Assembly: GCF_964656455.1 (NCBI RefSeq)
Contig: NC_135726.1
Span: 23,199,168-23,263,167 of the forward strand
Direction of reading: 5' to 3'
From: Halichoerus grypus
Taxonomy: Eukaryota; Chordata; Mammalia; Carnivora; Phocidae
DNA length: 64,000 nt
In this document: positions 13,000 to 22,899 of the stretch, one piece after another
Layout: every line of letters starts with the position of its first letter
How positions within the stretch are numbered: position 1 is the stretch's first letter
Notes under the pieces: model-generated
What the model saw: only the letters and a program-made list of their open reading frames with translations
Databases searched by the model: none
What the model was told of the DNA's origin: nothing
Translations under genes and position numbers: made by a program

Positions 13000-13392
13000 T
13001 ACACATTTCTTTGAGTCCCTACTATACTCCCAATCCTTCCTGAGTTCGGGTCTTTACATTGGCTGCTTTTTCAGCCTAGAGCATTTTATAACACTTCCTC
13101 TCTGCCTGGTTAATCCTTATTGATACCTCCAATCTCAACTCATAGGTCACCTTCTTAGAGAAGTCTTTAAATCTCAGCACCTGACCACATGCCTTAGCCA
13201 CTTCTCCTTCCTATTATCACACCAGTAATAACTAAATAAATAGAGTAGTCATAAATGTATATATATTTTTCCTTACAAGCAATGGAAGACAAACTTGTGT
13301 TCTGTCCATCATTATATTTTTAAAGCCAACATAATAAATGATACATAGTAGCTGCTTTACAAACACTTGTTGAATTAATAAATGACTAGAAA
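13000..13392 (+). mobile_element. L2 LINE 3' end
   Basis: Forward L2 order: 'cttcctctctgcctggttaa', 'ctcaactcataggtcacctt', 'cttagagaagtcttta', then the tail 'tgatacatagtagctgcttt' and 'cacttgttgaattaataaat'. The tail ends in the TGAATTAATAAATGA style typical of L2. Confidence 0.75.
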
Positions 13393-14785
13393 TAGAGGTA
13401 CATTAACTGGTTAGCAAGAATTATCTAAAATAATTCCAACCCCAAATTAGAGATAAATTCATAGACTCTCAAGGCTTAAGGGCTATGAAACCAAACACTT
13501 TACTGATAAAACAATTTTCCCCTATGACAATATTTAAGAAACATTTTTACATTGTAAAAATGCAATGCAAAGCTTTCATTTTAAATTCATTGAAAATCAT
13601 CTTGGTTCCCTGATAGGTACTTTTTCCAGTGCTTTCAAGGTTTGGCACCTTAACGGGCATCTGCCTATATTTTTGTCAGCTCTGCTTGTCATCTGCAGGC
13701 CAATTTCTGATATATTCCATCCATTTTACTTCTATTAACATTTTTCAAGTGAAATGTCTCCTTATTTGTGATGACTTTAACTCATTTAGTCTTTCAATTT
13801 TCTTGCACAAATGCTCACGGAAATCTCTGTTTTCTATCTGAAAATGCATTTTATCCATTTAGATAAAAATTCCTTTCCATATCTCCCATAGAAAGCACCA
13901 TATATCCTTTTATTCTGCTTTGGAAGATATTTTTTTTTTGCCTTCAATCCTTTTGCCAAAAGAAGTATAAAGATTCATTTTATCTTGCTTAGGGAGTGAC
14001 AAAAGACACTCTTAACCCTTCTGAGGTCTGTTTTTGCTGAAATTTACCAGGACATCTATTTACATCCTAAGTTAAAAAGCTTATGTTTGTCCTTATGTGG
14101 GAAAAATATCCTAAAGCATCTCAATCCAATTCACAAAGTTTTAGATTCCGTTTCTCCAGGGAGCCGACCGCTAAGATCTGCTTGTGGTGTTTCTATACAT
14201 GAAAATGGGGAAATAGTTGAAAAAGTACCTGGGAGTCAGATTGTATGGACACAGCCTCAGGCTCCTACCATCTGTCTCTGTTGTATAGACTGGATGGTGC
14301 ATGTAATTACAGAGAAAATTTTAATAGTGTTTCACTTTGGCCATGTTCACTGGGAAACTTTACTCCTTTGATGATTCTTGGTTCTTGGAATGAAATCTGT
14401 TCAAGTTCTCCTTCTCACTGCTGGCTAGTATTAAAAGCTTTGTAGGTAATTATTAAAGGAAATACTTTGTATTTTAATAAAGAAATACTTTCAGATAAAG
14501 TTACTGTATCTTGATTGTAGATAATGTAAAAAACACATTTATTTATAATATAAATCCTAAGGGGAAAACAGAACTCACCCATAACCTATCAATCCACCCA
14601 CATTGATCACATCGAAATAACAACTTTTTTAAACATAAAAGTGCATCTCCCTACATTCTAGTCTCCCCTACCCCCTCCAAAGGCCATCTTGTGTATGTGG
14701 TTTTGCATTTTTTTTTTTTTGAGAATTTTATCTTGTGAACATTTCTTTATATCAAATACAAAGAATTATGAAATAAAAATATGTC
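13393..14785. other. Unique noncoding sequence
   Basis: No gene or recognised repeat. T-runs occur near 13930 and 14710. Frames at 14087-14371 and 14245-14445 overlap each other and lack features. Confidence 0.45.
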
Positions 14786-14803
14786 AGTGGGCTTCCAAAT
14801 ATC

Positions 14804-14805
<2 letters not shown>

Positions 14806-14834
<29 letters not shown>

Positions 14835-15018
14835 TTAGATTTTATTTATTTATTTGAGAGAGAGAGAATGAGAGACAGAGAGCACGAGAGGGAGGGTCAG
14901 AGGGAGAAGCAGACTCCCTGCTGAGCAGGGAGCCCGATGTGGGACTCGATCCCGGGACTCCAGGATCATGACCTGAGCCGAAGGCAGTCGCTTAACCAAC
15001 TGAGCCACCCAGGCGCCC
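14806..15018 (-). mobile_element. Can-SINE (SINEC), young
   Basis: Reverse-oriented copy whose head lies at 15018 (...ccacccaggcgccc). Its tail is a (TTTTG)n/T tract at 14806-14835 instead of plain poly-T. A perfect 20 bp target-site duplication, agtgggcttccaaatatctt, lies at 14786-14805 and 15019-15038, so the insertion is recent. It belongs to the 'gggactcgatcccgggactcc' subtype also seen at 46978 and 56094. Confidence 0.98.
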
Positions 15019-15038
15019 AGTGGGCTTCCAAATATCTT

Positions 15039-15160
15039 AAAGTACAATGTCTCTATCCCTCAACTGCCTCTGCCCCATTTCTTAACCTAATTATTTATGA
15101 AATTTAGGAGTCTTTCCCCATTCTCTTTCATCTTTACTAAAATTCTATGAAAAGAGAAAA
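15039..15160. repeat. Unclassified dispersed sequence, copy A
   Basis: The stretch 15062-15150 ('gcctctgccccatttcttaa', 'aggagtctttccccattctc', 'ctatgaaaagagaaaaatgg') matches 17350-17455 in the same orientation. It is therefore a member of an interspersed family that I cannot name. Confidence 0.5.
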
Positions 15161-15358
15161 ATGGCACTATTTATGAGCTTTTTTTCCTCCACATTACTGA
15201 AATAAATGACATATCAAAGATAATTTGTACACACTGCAGGGTAAGTATTCCCAAGTATAAAGTGGAGATCAGCATTCAATATTTGTCAGGTGAAGAAGGT
15301 TTTGGAATACGTGGTTATACCTTTGCAGTTTCTAAATACACTTCTAAAATATTTAAGC

Positions 15359-15880
15359 CAGTACTGTCCATTTGAGCTACACACAAATTTCTAAATTTCT
15401 TGGGGTCCACATGTAAAAGGTAAAAAGTAACAGGTTAAACTGATTTTAATAATATTTAATCCAATACACTAAAAATCCTATATTTCAACATGTCATTGAT
15501 ATCAATAATTATGAGGTTTTTTTTTTTTTTTTTTTTGTATTATGTCTTTGAAAACCTGTGTGCATTTTACTCATATCTCATTTTGAACTAGGCACAATTC
15601 AATTGCTTAAAAGCCACATGTGGCTGGGGCGCCTGGGTGGCTCAGTCGTTAAGCATCTGCCTTTGGCTCAGGTCATGATCCCAGGGTCCTGGGATCGAGT
15701 CCCACATCGGGCTCCCTGCTCAGCGGGAAGCCTGCTTGTCCCTCTCCCTCTCTCTCTCCCACTCCCCCTGCTTGTGTTCCCTCTCTCACTGTGTCTCTCT
15801 CTGTCAAATAAATAAATAAAATAATTAAAAAAAAAAAAAAGCCACATGTGACTAGTAGCTATCATAATCAGACAGTGCAC
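15359..15880. mobile_element. hAT-Charlie-type nonautonomous DNA transposon, split by SINE
   Basis: The termini are roughly complementary: cagtactgtcca at 15359 and ...cagacagtgca near 15879. The interior has 'aacaggttaaactgatttta', 'tatttcaacatgtcattgat' and 'gccacatgtggct', typical of the MER58/MER33-like hAT relatives that target mammals. It has no transposase. A Can-SINE at 15626 interrupts its right end. A 20 T run lies at 15517-15536. Exact family not resolved. Confidence 0.65.
15626..15836 (+). mobile_element. Can-SINE (SINEC)
   Basis: Forward copy with the (CT)n region and an AATAAATAAATAAAAT...poly-A tail. The target-site duplication aaaagccacatgtg(g/a)ct at 15609-15625 and 15837-15853 has one mismatch. 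It lies inside the hAT-like element, so it is the younger of the two. Confidence 0.97.
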
Positions 15881-16111
15881 ATATATTTTTCTTTTATGCA
15901 GAAAAAACAGTCCATGGGGAAAAATTGGCTTCTAATTCAGAAATTAAATTTAAGATATGGGAAATCAAACCATTTTTGATACTTCCACAGTTTTCTTCTA
16001 AGGAGAAGTCCTTTCTAATCTTCAAGTGTCACGGGTACCAAATGATAGTGACCCTCCAAGTCCAGTTGGATAATTGACAAAAGTAATTTATCTTTAACAC
16101 GTACAAACCTG
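15881..16111. other. Unique noncoding sequence
   Basis: No gene or repeat recognised between the hAT-like element and the next SINE. Confidence 0.4.
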
Positions 16112-16127
16112 CCATAGCTTTTTCTTT

Positions 16128-16324
16128 TTTTTTATTAAAGATTTTATTTATTTATTTGACAGAGAGAAAGATAGCAAGAGAGGGAACACTAGCAGGGGGA
16201 GTAGGAGAGGGAGGAGCAGGCTTCCCGCTGAGCAGGGAGCCCGATGCGGGGCTCGATCCCGGGACCCTGGGATCATGACCTGAGCCGAAGGCAGACGCTT
16301 AACGACTGAGCCACTCAGGCACCC
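16128..16324 (-). mobile_element. Can-SINE (SINEC)
   Basis: Reverse copy: T-rich tail on the left, 'cgatgcggggctcgatcccg' near the B box, head at about 16320. Target-site duplication ccatagctttttcttt at 16112-16127 and 16325-16340. Confidence 0.96.
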
Positions 16325-16375
16325 CCATAGCTTTTTCTTTATAATACTACTCTTTAGATACTTAAAAGAGTTCAT

Positions 16376-16640
16376 TGTGATTACGATTATTTATCTATTT
16401 GTTTGTTTGTTTATTTATTTTAGAGACAGAGAGAGAGAATGTATGTGGAGGTGGGAGGGGCAGAGGGAGAGGAAGAAAGAATCCTAAGCAGGCTCCATAC
16501 CCAGCCCAGAGCTCACCACGGAGACCTCACAGAGAAGTTATGAAGACCCACCTGGGGCTCAATCTCATCACCCTGAGATCAAGACTTGAGTTGAAATCAA
16601 GAGTCGGAACCTTAACCAACTGAGCCACCTAGGCACCCCG
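16376..16640 (-). mobile_element. Can-SINE, older and longer variant
   Basis: Reverse copy ending '...ctgagccacctaggcacccc' at about 16639. It differs from its neighbours in the middle ('ccagcccagagctcaccac', 'ctcaatctcatcaccctgag') and is more diverged. Imperfect duplication aagagt(t/c)cat at 16366-16375 and 16641-16650. Only 35 bp separates it from the previous SINE's duplication. Confidence 0.9.
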
Positions 16641-16650
16641 AAGAGTCCAT

Positions 16651-17344
16651 GATTATTAAACACATAGATCACTGCCCAATTTGGCAAATGTTTTGTATTA
16701 TTACAACTTTACAGCTCTTTGGAAAAAAAAAAAAAAGGCAAAATGTTCATTTCAAAGACAATCTAGAATCACCATGGAGTTATGGGAGGTATGTTTAGAT
16801 CTTTGTCAAAAACTAGGGAAAAACAAACCAACGACACCAAATCTCACCAGCTGCCTATGATTATTCTACTGGAATCTACAAGGACAGAGACAGAAATGGA
16901 GGATGAAGAACAGAATGGTTGTGCTTTTTTTTTTTTTCCCTCCTCCTTTAACTGGGGAAAAAAGAGAATTTTAAAACAATTAAAACAATACTAAACCATT
17001 ATTTAACTGAAGTGTTATTTGTTAGATGCTTTTTAATTTCAACAGCTAACCATATATTGTCTAACCCTTAAAATTTCTGTGATTCTCGTTTTTTTTTTTT
17101 TTTTTTTTTTTCACTTATAAAATTGTGTTTGCATTTGCCTAGCTGACAGGTTGGCTGAGGAAGAGGGGACATAATAAGATGATAGATTTATACTTATATT
17201 TAGTTATATAACTATCTAAGTTCTCTGACCTTTAGTTTTCTTCTCTGTAGAGAGGTATGATCATATTCTTGAATTAATCATTTATTCAGTGCATGAGACT
17301 TGAATCTTTATGTCAGTTAACATCCTGGTTACAGACTAAAACAA
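16651..17344. other. Mostly unique sequence with a MIR scrap and poly-T run
   Basis: A 23 T run occupies 17089-17111. A MIR-like piece (+) lies at 17205-17280 ('ctgacctttagttttcttct', 'ctgtagagaggtatgatcat'). No gene. The frame at 16782-16994 is a chance frame. Confidence 0.45.
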
Positions 17345-17610
17345 TTCAAAATGTCCCACCTCTGCTCCATTTGTTAACTTATTTTTTTTTCATAAAATTA
17401 AGGAGGCTTTCCCCATTATCTTTATCTATATTTGAAATAAATTAAAAGGGGAAAAAAAAGATACTCTGTCCTGATGCAGGGTTAGATGTTATTTGCTATG
17501 AGGATTTAAAGAGAAGATGCAGTGGAAAACTCTTCTAGACATGCACAATATTGAGCACATGTAAGGATTTTTTTTGTAAGAAATGTGTTCTGCCATTTGG
17601 AGACCAAGAA
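17345..17610 (-). repeat. Unclassified dispersed sequence, copy B
   Basis: The right part, 17465-17606, is closely similar in inverted orientation to 19452-19586, about 135 bp at roughly 85% by eye. The left part, 17350-17455, matches 15062-15150 in direct orientation. The three places therefore share one family. The right part contains a MIR-like 'aaatcctcat' motif when read in reverse, but I cannot assign the family. Confidence 0.55.
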
Positions 17611-18392
17611 AGTGAGTCTGGCCTTCTGTCTTTATCCTCAGTTGGCCTTCCATCGGGCATCCTGAACCAGGAAGCGATGTGTATATTTCAGGCAAGGAGA
17701 ACAGTGAGCAAGTGATTCCATCTTTCCTGTGTGAGTTTTACATTTTGCAGTCGCTGACACTATACAACTTGGCTGCACCACATGTCTGCTCAAGCTGATC
17801 AGTGTTCAGGTCTGATTATTCTAAAAATTTCTTGTTGCAGAAATATCATGTCAATTTCTGTCCTTCTGGGGATAAGATGTATGTGGGGAATTATAACATC
17901 ACCTTTTAAAGCAAGTGTGAGATTCGTTTTGGGAAAAGAAAATTGGTCAGCTTAGAAGGGAAGGCTCAACCATGTTCTTTGTTGAAGTTGTGTCTCTCTG
18001 CAGAGCTCGCTGTTAACACTGCCTCAGTGTGCGGAGACAGCAAGGGGAAACCTGAACACTTGTCTGTATATGTTTACTGTATCGAGTCAATTTGCATTAA
18101 TAAAGATTTAAAACTAGCAAATTAATTTGCGAGGTGGCTTGTTTGAGTGAAGGCCTTTAAACACCCTCGGGAGAGCTATTTTGAAATCACTGAACGCTTG
18201 GCACTATATTTAGAATGTGCGTTGTGTTTCTGAAAACTCAATAGCTGTAACGCGCCAGTTTCTGAAGTGAGGACTGCCTCCTTGTGGGATTCCATTGTGA
18301 AAAGAAGCGAGAAGGTTCCTGAGTGATAATGACATATCCTCAGTGGTAGAGTGCTTCTCACATGGTCTGCAGGTTCAGAATCAAAGACCTCT
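17611..18392. other. Unique noncoding sequence with an AATAAA near 18100
   Basis: No recognised repeat and no long open frame. An AATAAA (attaataaagatttaaa, around 18095-18111) follows moderately GC-richer sequence at 17980-18060. It could be a fossil LTR, a 3' end of an untranslated transcript, or chance. See findings. Confidence 0.35.
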
Positions 18393-18840
18393 TGATTTAT
18401 TCTTTCAACAAATATTTAGTATGCATCTATTATGTGCTGGTTCATATGCTAGACTCTGGGAAGACAGCAGAACCAAAATATATCACCCTGCCCCCGCCTA
18501 GTCGAATTTGTGTTCTAATAGGTATTCAAATGAATAAAATAATTTTTTTTTTTTAAAGATTTTATTTATTTATTTGACAGAGAGAGAGACACAGCGAGAG
18601 AGGGAACACAAGCAGGGGGAGTGGGAGAGGGAGAAGCAGGCTTCCCACCAAGCAGGGAGCCCGATGTGGGGCTCGATTCCAGGACCCTGAGATCATGACC
18701 TGAGCCGAAGGCAGACGCTTAATGGCTGAGCCACCCAGGCGCCCCAAATGAATAAAATAATTTTTGACAGTGAGAATTGCAAAGAAGGAATTCAACAGGT
18801 GATGTGATAAAACAAGGAGGAGGGAGGCTTTACATTTTAC
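18393..18840 (-). mobile_element. L2 LINE 3' end, split by SINE
   Basis: The reverse-complement L2 tail reads 'ttctttcaacaaatatttag', 'catctattatgtgctggttc' and 'gctagactctgggaagacag', continuing to 'ggtattcaaatgaataaaat'. After the SINE it resumes with 'gacagtgagaattgcaaaga' and 'ggtgatgtgataaaacaagg'. Right border approximate. Confidence 0.65.
18547..18744 (-). mobile_element. Can-SINE (SINEC)
   Basis: Reverse copy with a T tail on the left and its head at 18744. A perfect duplication, caaatgaataaaataatttt, lies at 18527-18546 and 18745-18764. It lies inside an L2. Confidence 0.97.
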
Positions 18841-18874
18841 TACTGTAGTGAGAACACCTAACATGAAATATAGC

Positions 18875-19130
18875 CTTTTAACATATTTCTAAGTATAGAA
18901 TACGGTATCCTCAAGTGTAGATGCAGTGTTGTACAGCAGCTCGCTAGAAGCTGTTCATATTGCATAACTGAAAATATATGCCCATTGAACAGCGACTTCT
19001 CATTTCCACCTCTAACCCCGGAAACCACCAATCTACTCTCTGTTTCTCTAAGTTTGACTTTTTTCGGATACCTCATATAAGTAGAATAGTAAAGTATCTG
19101 CCCCTCTGTGACTGGTTTGTTACACTAGAG
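18875..19130 (-). mobile_element. Old L1 (L1M-type) 3' UTR fragment
   Basis: Plus-strand phrases 'gcagtgttgtacagcagctc', 'ggaaaccaccaatctactct' and 'ctgtttctctaagtttgact', then 'tcggatacctcatataagta', follow the antisense order of old L1 3' UTRs. No coding remnant. Frames here are shadows. Confidence 0.7.
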
Positions 19131-19278
19131 TCTTTATATTTTTGAGAGGGCCAGTCGATTGAGGTTTTGCTGAAGAGATCTGAGTGTTATTAAGAAACCA
19201 GGTAATCAAATGAGAAGCCTGGAAGAGATTGACCAGTAGGGGGCCCGCAAATGCACTGAGGTCAGCAAGAGTTTTGTG
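19131..19278. other. Unique short stretch
   Basis: No recognised repeat between the L1 remnant and the Tigger1-like element. Confidence 0.4.
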
Positions 19279-19451
19279 TACAGCGACACCTTGGAGATAT
19301 TGCGGATTCAGTTCCAAACCACCCCAATAAAGCAAATATTGCAATAAAGCAAGTCAAATGAATTTTCTGGTTTCCCAGTGCATCCAAAACTTAAGTTTAC
19401 ACTATAATGTAGACTATTATAAAGTGGGCAATAGCATTATGTCTTTAAAAA

Positions 19452-19586
19452 AATGGCAGAACACATTTCTCAGAAAAAATAATCCTCACATGTGCATGTC
19501 TGAAAGAGTTTTCCATTGCATCTTCTCACTAAATCCTCATACCAAATAGCACCTAGTCCTGTGTCAGGACAAAGTGTCATTTTTTA
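19452..19586 (+). repeat. Unclassified dispersed sequence, copy C, inside Tigger1-like element
   Basis: This is inverted relative to the similar 17465-17606 segment ('ggcagaacacatttctcaga', 'gagttttccattgcatcttc', 'actaaatcctcata'). It sits between 'tgtctttaaaaaaa' and 'aggtatataccttaa', which are adjacent in Tigger1. Confidence 0.6.
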
Positions 19587-19888
19587 AGGTATATACCTTA
19601 ATTACAAAATACTGCATTGCTAAAAAAATGCTAACCATCATTTGAACTTTCAGCAACTCAGAATTGATGAACCCAGATCACGATAACAAGTATAATAATA
19701 ATGAAATATGAAATATTGTCAGAATTATCAACATGTGATACAGAGGCATGAAGTGAGCAAATGCTGTTGGAAAAATGGCACTGATATACTTGCTTGATGC
19801 AAGGTTGCTACAAACCTTCAATTTAAAAAACAAAAACAAAACCCAAAAAACCCCACAATATCTGTGAAGCACCATAAAATTAGTTATG

Positions 19889-20091
19889 TGGGGCACCTGG
19901 GTGGCTCAGTCATTTAGCAGCTGCCTTCAGCTCAGGTCATGATCCCAGGGTCCTGGGATGGAGCCCCGCATCAGGCTCCCTGCTCAGCGGGAAGCCTGCT
20001 TCTCCCTCTGCCACTCCCCCTGCTTGTGTTCCCTCTCTCGCTGTGTCTCTCTCTGTCAAATAAATAAATAAAATCTTAAAAAAAAATAAAT
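19889..20091 (+). mobile_element. Can-SINE (SINEC) in the Tigger1-like right end
   Basis: Forward copy with (CT)n, AAATAAATAAATAAAATC and poly-A with extra AAAT. Duplication aaaat(t/g)agttatg at 19876-19888 and 20092-20104 with one mismatch. It splits the transposon's terminal repeat from its body. Confidence 0.96.
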
Positions 20092-20309
20092 AAAATGAGT
20101 TATGCTTGTATTTGATAATCAGATGAGAGATAATCATTTTAGGCCACATCTGAAGTTTAAAATTTAAATAAACATCCAATAAATGGTGATTAAGTGATTT
20201 TTTTTTTTCAGAGCAATTTGCTTTTAGTAGCATCCTTCCATTGATTTGTATTGAATGGTGCGTAGCCAGACAAGAGTGGGAGAGAAAGATGAACAAGATG
20301 TGTACTATA

Positions 20310-20760
20310 CTGGTCCAGACTGGTGACAGTGGCAGCTTGGACTAGGGTAGTAGCAATGAAGGTGGAAGAGATTGGATGTTTTCAAAGTGTGGTTGGAACA
20401 AACAGATAAAGAATTGGATGTGGAGGTTAAAGAAAAGAAGGGATTGTGATAACTCTGGGTATTGTGATGAGCAATTGAGTAAGTGGTGAGGGAATATCTC
20501 AGATGAAGACCATAGGAAAAAGATGCTTGGAGACTAGAAGTAAAATTCAGCATTTTGGACATATTAATTCTGAGACAGTGATTTTATGTTCATCTTCCTA
20601 CTGGATATCTAAGTCTAGATTGCAGGAAAGACCATAGTCAATGAAGATATAGGACTTGGAGACAATTCATGTTCAATAGAGAAGAACAAGTGTCTTGGTA
20701 GCTTGGTATCAGTGTCACTTGACCACTATTGCCCATGTGGGTAGAATTCAGTGCATCATG
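20310..20760 (-). pseudogene. L2 ORF2 reverse-transcriptase C-terminal fossil
   Basis: Reading the minus strand, the frame around 20305-20562 begins MSKMLNFTSS, matching the conserved L2 MSKTEL segment downstream of the reverse-transcriptase YADD region. The sequence to its right (plus-strand 'ctactggatatctaagtcta') fits the preceding 'LLDI..WM' stretch, and to its left 'gtggcagcttggactagggt' fits the following segment. It is a dead LINE-2 piece with stops and frameshifts. L2 ended activity before the placental radiation. Confidence 0.7.
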
Positions 20761-21955
20761 AGTCCTGAGTGCTTGATAAATATTGAACTATTTATGGGCA
20801 AGAGAAGTGCAGAATGAGCCCCACAATTTTCAGGGGACAGCATTGGCAATGAGGTGGAATCTCATTAGTAGCAATACATCTACCAAAATTTCTATGCAGG
20901 CAAGAACCACATCTCTCCCAGGTCTGGCCCAGGACTTGGAACATCATCGTTGCTCAGCAGGTTTTCATGGAATCAACTTCATGAAGGCAGACCAGTCGCA
21001 GAGAGTGATATTTGAACGATCAACTTTCTTTTCCTGGAGAAGAATTTAGGATTGAAGCCTACTGAAACTAACATGTATTTGTCATTCTCCTTTTCCTTCA
21101 ATGTCAAATATTATGTGAAGTAACATAAAAGGGTCTGTAAAAGTAACAAATAAGATGAATATTGCTGATTGCAAATATCACGGAAGTCCTTCTACTAGAC
21201 TGATCAGTTAGAGGTTTCTTGAACGTCTCTAGGAAGAGACAGCCTGGCACTTCCGTCAGTGTGTCTATCCCAGAAATATGCCTCTCAGATATTGCAGGTT
21301 GCTGCTGAGATTCTCCAGGGGGTTCCAGGTTTCTCAATGCTATTAGTCTTCAGAAACCAAAGTTGAAGGTATTTTTCCTCCTTTAGAGTAGATCCAGCAA
21401 AAGTCCAACTGCACCACTGAGACTCAGAGAATACTTGGGGAATCTCTTGCAGTCATTCCACAGTTTATGAGCTTGTTTTATGTACTTATAATCATATTGC
21501 ATCTTTGAACAAAAACCTCTTCAAATTTAATTATCTACACTATTCACCATGATGGAGCTGGGTTTTTGCTAAATCGAAACATTGCTTTGGATCCTCAGAG
21601 AGATTGTTTATTATAACAGAGCAAGGGACTCAAAAGGCACTTGCACTGATCCCTATTCACTCAGGGTGCTCAGTGGAGAGGTTTACAATGCACAGTCAGA
21701 AGTCTTTGAGTACCTTTGTTCCGAGTTCCCAGAGCTCCTAAGACCCCTCCCCCACCGCCGCCCGCTACTGACCAGGCTAGAAATGATGTCTTCCCTTAAC
21801 TAATCATGTAGAGGATACTGAAAAATTTCCAAAAGGAGTTTTTACATATTCTCAGAGAAATACTGGAATAAGGTTCCAACAACCAATGAGATTATTTGAG
21901 AAAAAGGGCAAACATGGAAATACTCATTCTGCAGTTTTATTTTAAAGGCCTTTTT
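20761..21955. other. Unique noncoding sequence
   Basis: No gene or recognised repeat over 1.2 kb. Frames at 20783-21049, 21104-21337 and 21582-21803 show no domain, no codon-like composition and no splice framework. Confidence 0.45.
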
Positions 21956-22045
21956 ATTACATTATTCATTTATTTATTATTTAAAATATTTATTGAGCTC
22001 TTACTAAATGTAGGCACTAAGCAAGGAGAATCTTGAGGACCCTAA
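21956..22045 (-). repeat. L2 LINE 3' tail fragment
   Basis: 'aatatttattgagctcttac' followed by 'taaatgtaggcactaagcaa' is the reverse L2 tail landmark (TTTATTGAGCACCTACTATGTGCCAGGCACTG). Confidence 0.6.
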
Positions 22046-22624
22046 TATTTACTGCAACTTCCTTGCTGCAATTTTCTCTCTGAATATAATAGAATGTGCT
22101 TATAATTACTTCCGTTCCCTAAAAAGAAAACAGCAAGTTCTGTTTCTATTATTATTAGCATGAGAGGCTTATATAAGGGATGCCTTAAAAAAAATCCCAC
22201 CCAAATACAACAACTGACAGTCCGTGACAATCTAACTGCATTTCTGCCATACCAGAGAAGCTATTTGTTGTCACTAATAATGTTGCCATAAATTAACAAT
22301 CAACTGGAAGAAGACAGTTTTAAATGCAACCTCTTCATAATTTAAAGCAGGTCTTTGGTACTAAACACATTACCAGTAAGACTAAGTGTTCTTAGAAAGT
22401 AAACGTGTCTCTCCTCCTCACTTTATAGAACACGCTATGATCAAAAGGGGGGATTGCAAGGCAGCAATCCTCTGCAGAAGCACTAATAGTGAGGAAGTGT
22501 TGGGTGGCATTACCTTTATTCTTTCTGTGTTGGTGATAGCATTTTCTGTGTCAAGGAGCCCAGGAGGCATTAGAAATGGAGCAACTCAAGAATGTCTCTT
22601 TTGCATGTTTTAAGTGATGCACTG
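22046..22624. other. Unique noncoding sequence
   Basis: No gene or recognised repeat. Confidence 0.4.
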
Positions 22625-22690
22625 CAGGGTGGTAGTTAAGAACATGGACTTTTGAAGTCATGTCAGGTTGATTCCAATTGTTCACTTTCT
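22625..22690 (+). repeat. MIR 5' fragment
   Basis: 'gggtggtagttaagaacatg' then 'gacttttgaagtcatgtcag' matches the MIR tRNA-like head (GTGGTTAAGAGC...GGAGTCAGAC). Confidence 0.65.
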
Positions 22691-22855
22691 AGAACTATAC
22701 AGCTCAATGGAGAAACCAGTAGCCATGTGTGGTATTTAAATGTACATGAATTAAAATCAAATAAAATGTAAAAAGTGAATCCCACAGTCATACTAGTCAC
22801 ATTTCAAGTGCTCCGATATAGAACATCATCACAGAAAGTTCCGTTGATCAGTGTT
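22691..22855 (-). mobile_element. MER58-like hAT-Charlie nonautonomous element
   Basis: 'cagtagccatgtgtggtatt', 'catactagtcacatttcaag', then 'gaacatcatcacagaaagtt' are the MER58-family landmarks. No transposase. Confidence 0.7.
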
Positions 22856-22899
22856 ATTCCAGAGCAGTCATTCTTCACTTCCACTGCTGACATTCTAAC

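Larger units (their letters stand above)
19281..20108. mobile_element. Tigger1-like nonautonomous DNA transposon (TcMar), nested
   Basis: The left end cagcgacaccttggagatat and the right end (...gagttatgcttg at 20108) resemble Tigger1 termini. TA dinucleotides flank it at 19279-19280 and 20109-20110, as expected for Tc1/mariner insertion. Inside are 'agttccaaaccaccccaata', 'ttgctaaaaaaatgctaacc', 'gaggcatgaagtgagcaaat' and 'gatgcaaggttgctacaaac'. The roughly 2 kb transposase interior of Tigger1 is missing. It also contains a 135 bp foreign piece (19452-19586) and a Can-SINE in its right end. Confidence 0.85.

Noticed and set aside
15626..15836. A- and B-box-like sequence suggesting a tRNA gene
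   Set aside because: The tRNA-like part belongs to a SINE head. It has CT, AATA and poly-A tails and target duplications, and does not need a tRNA cloverleaf.
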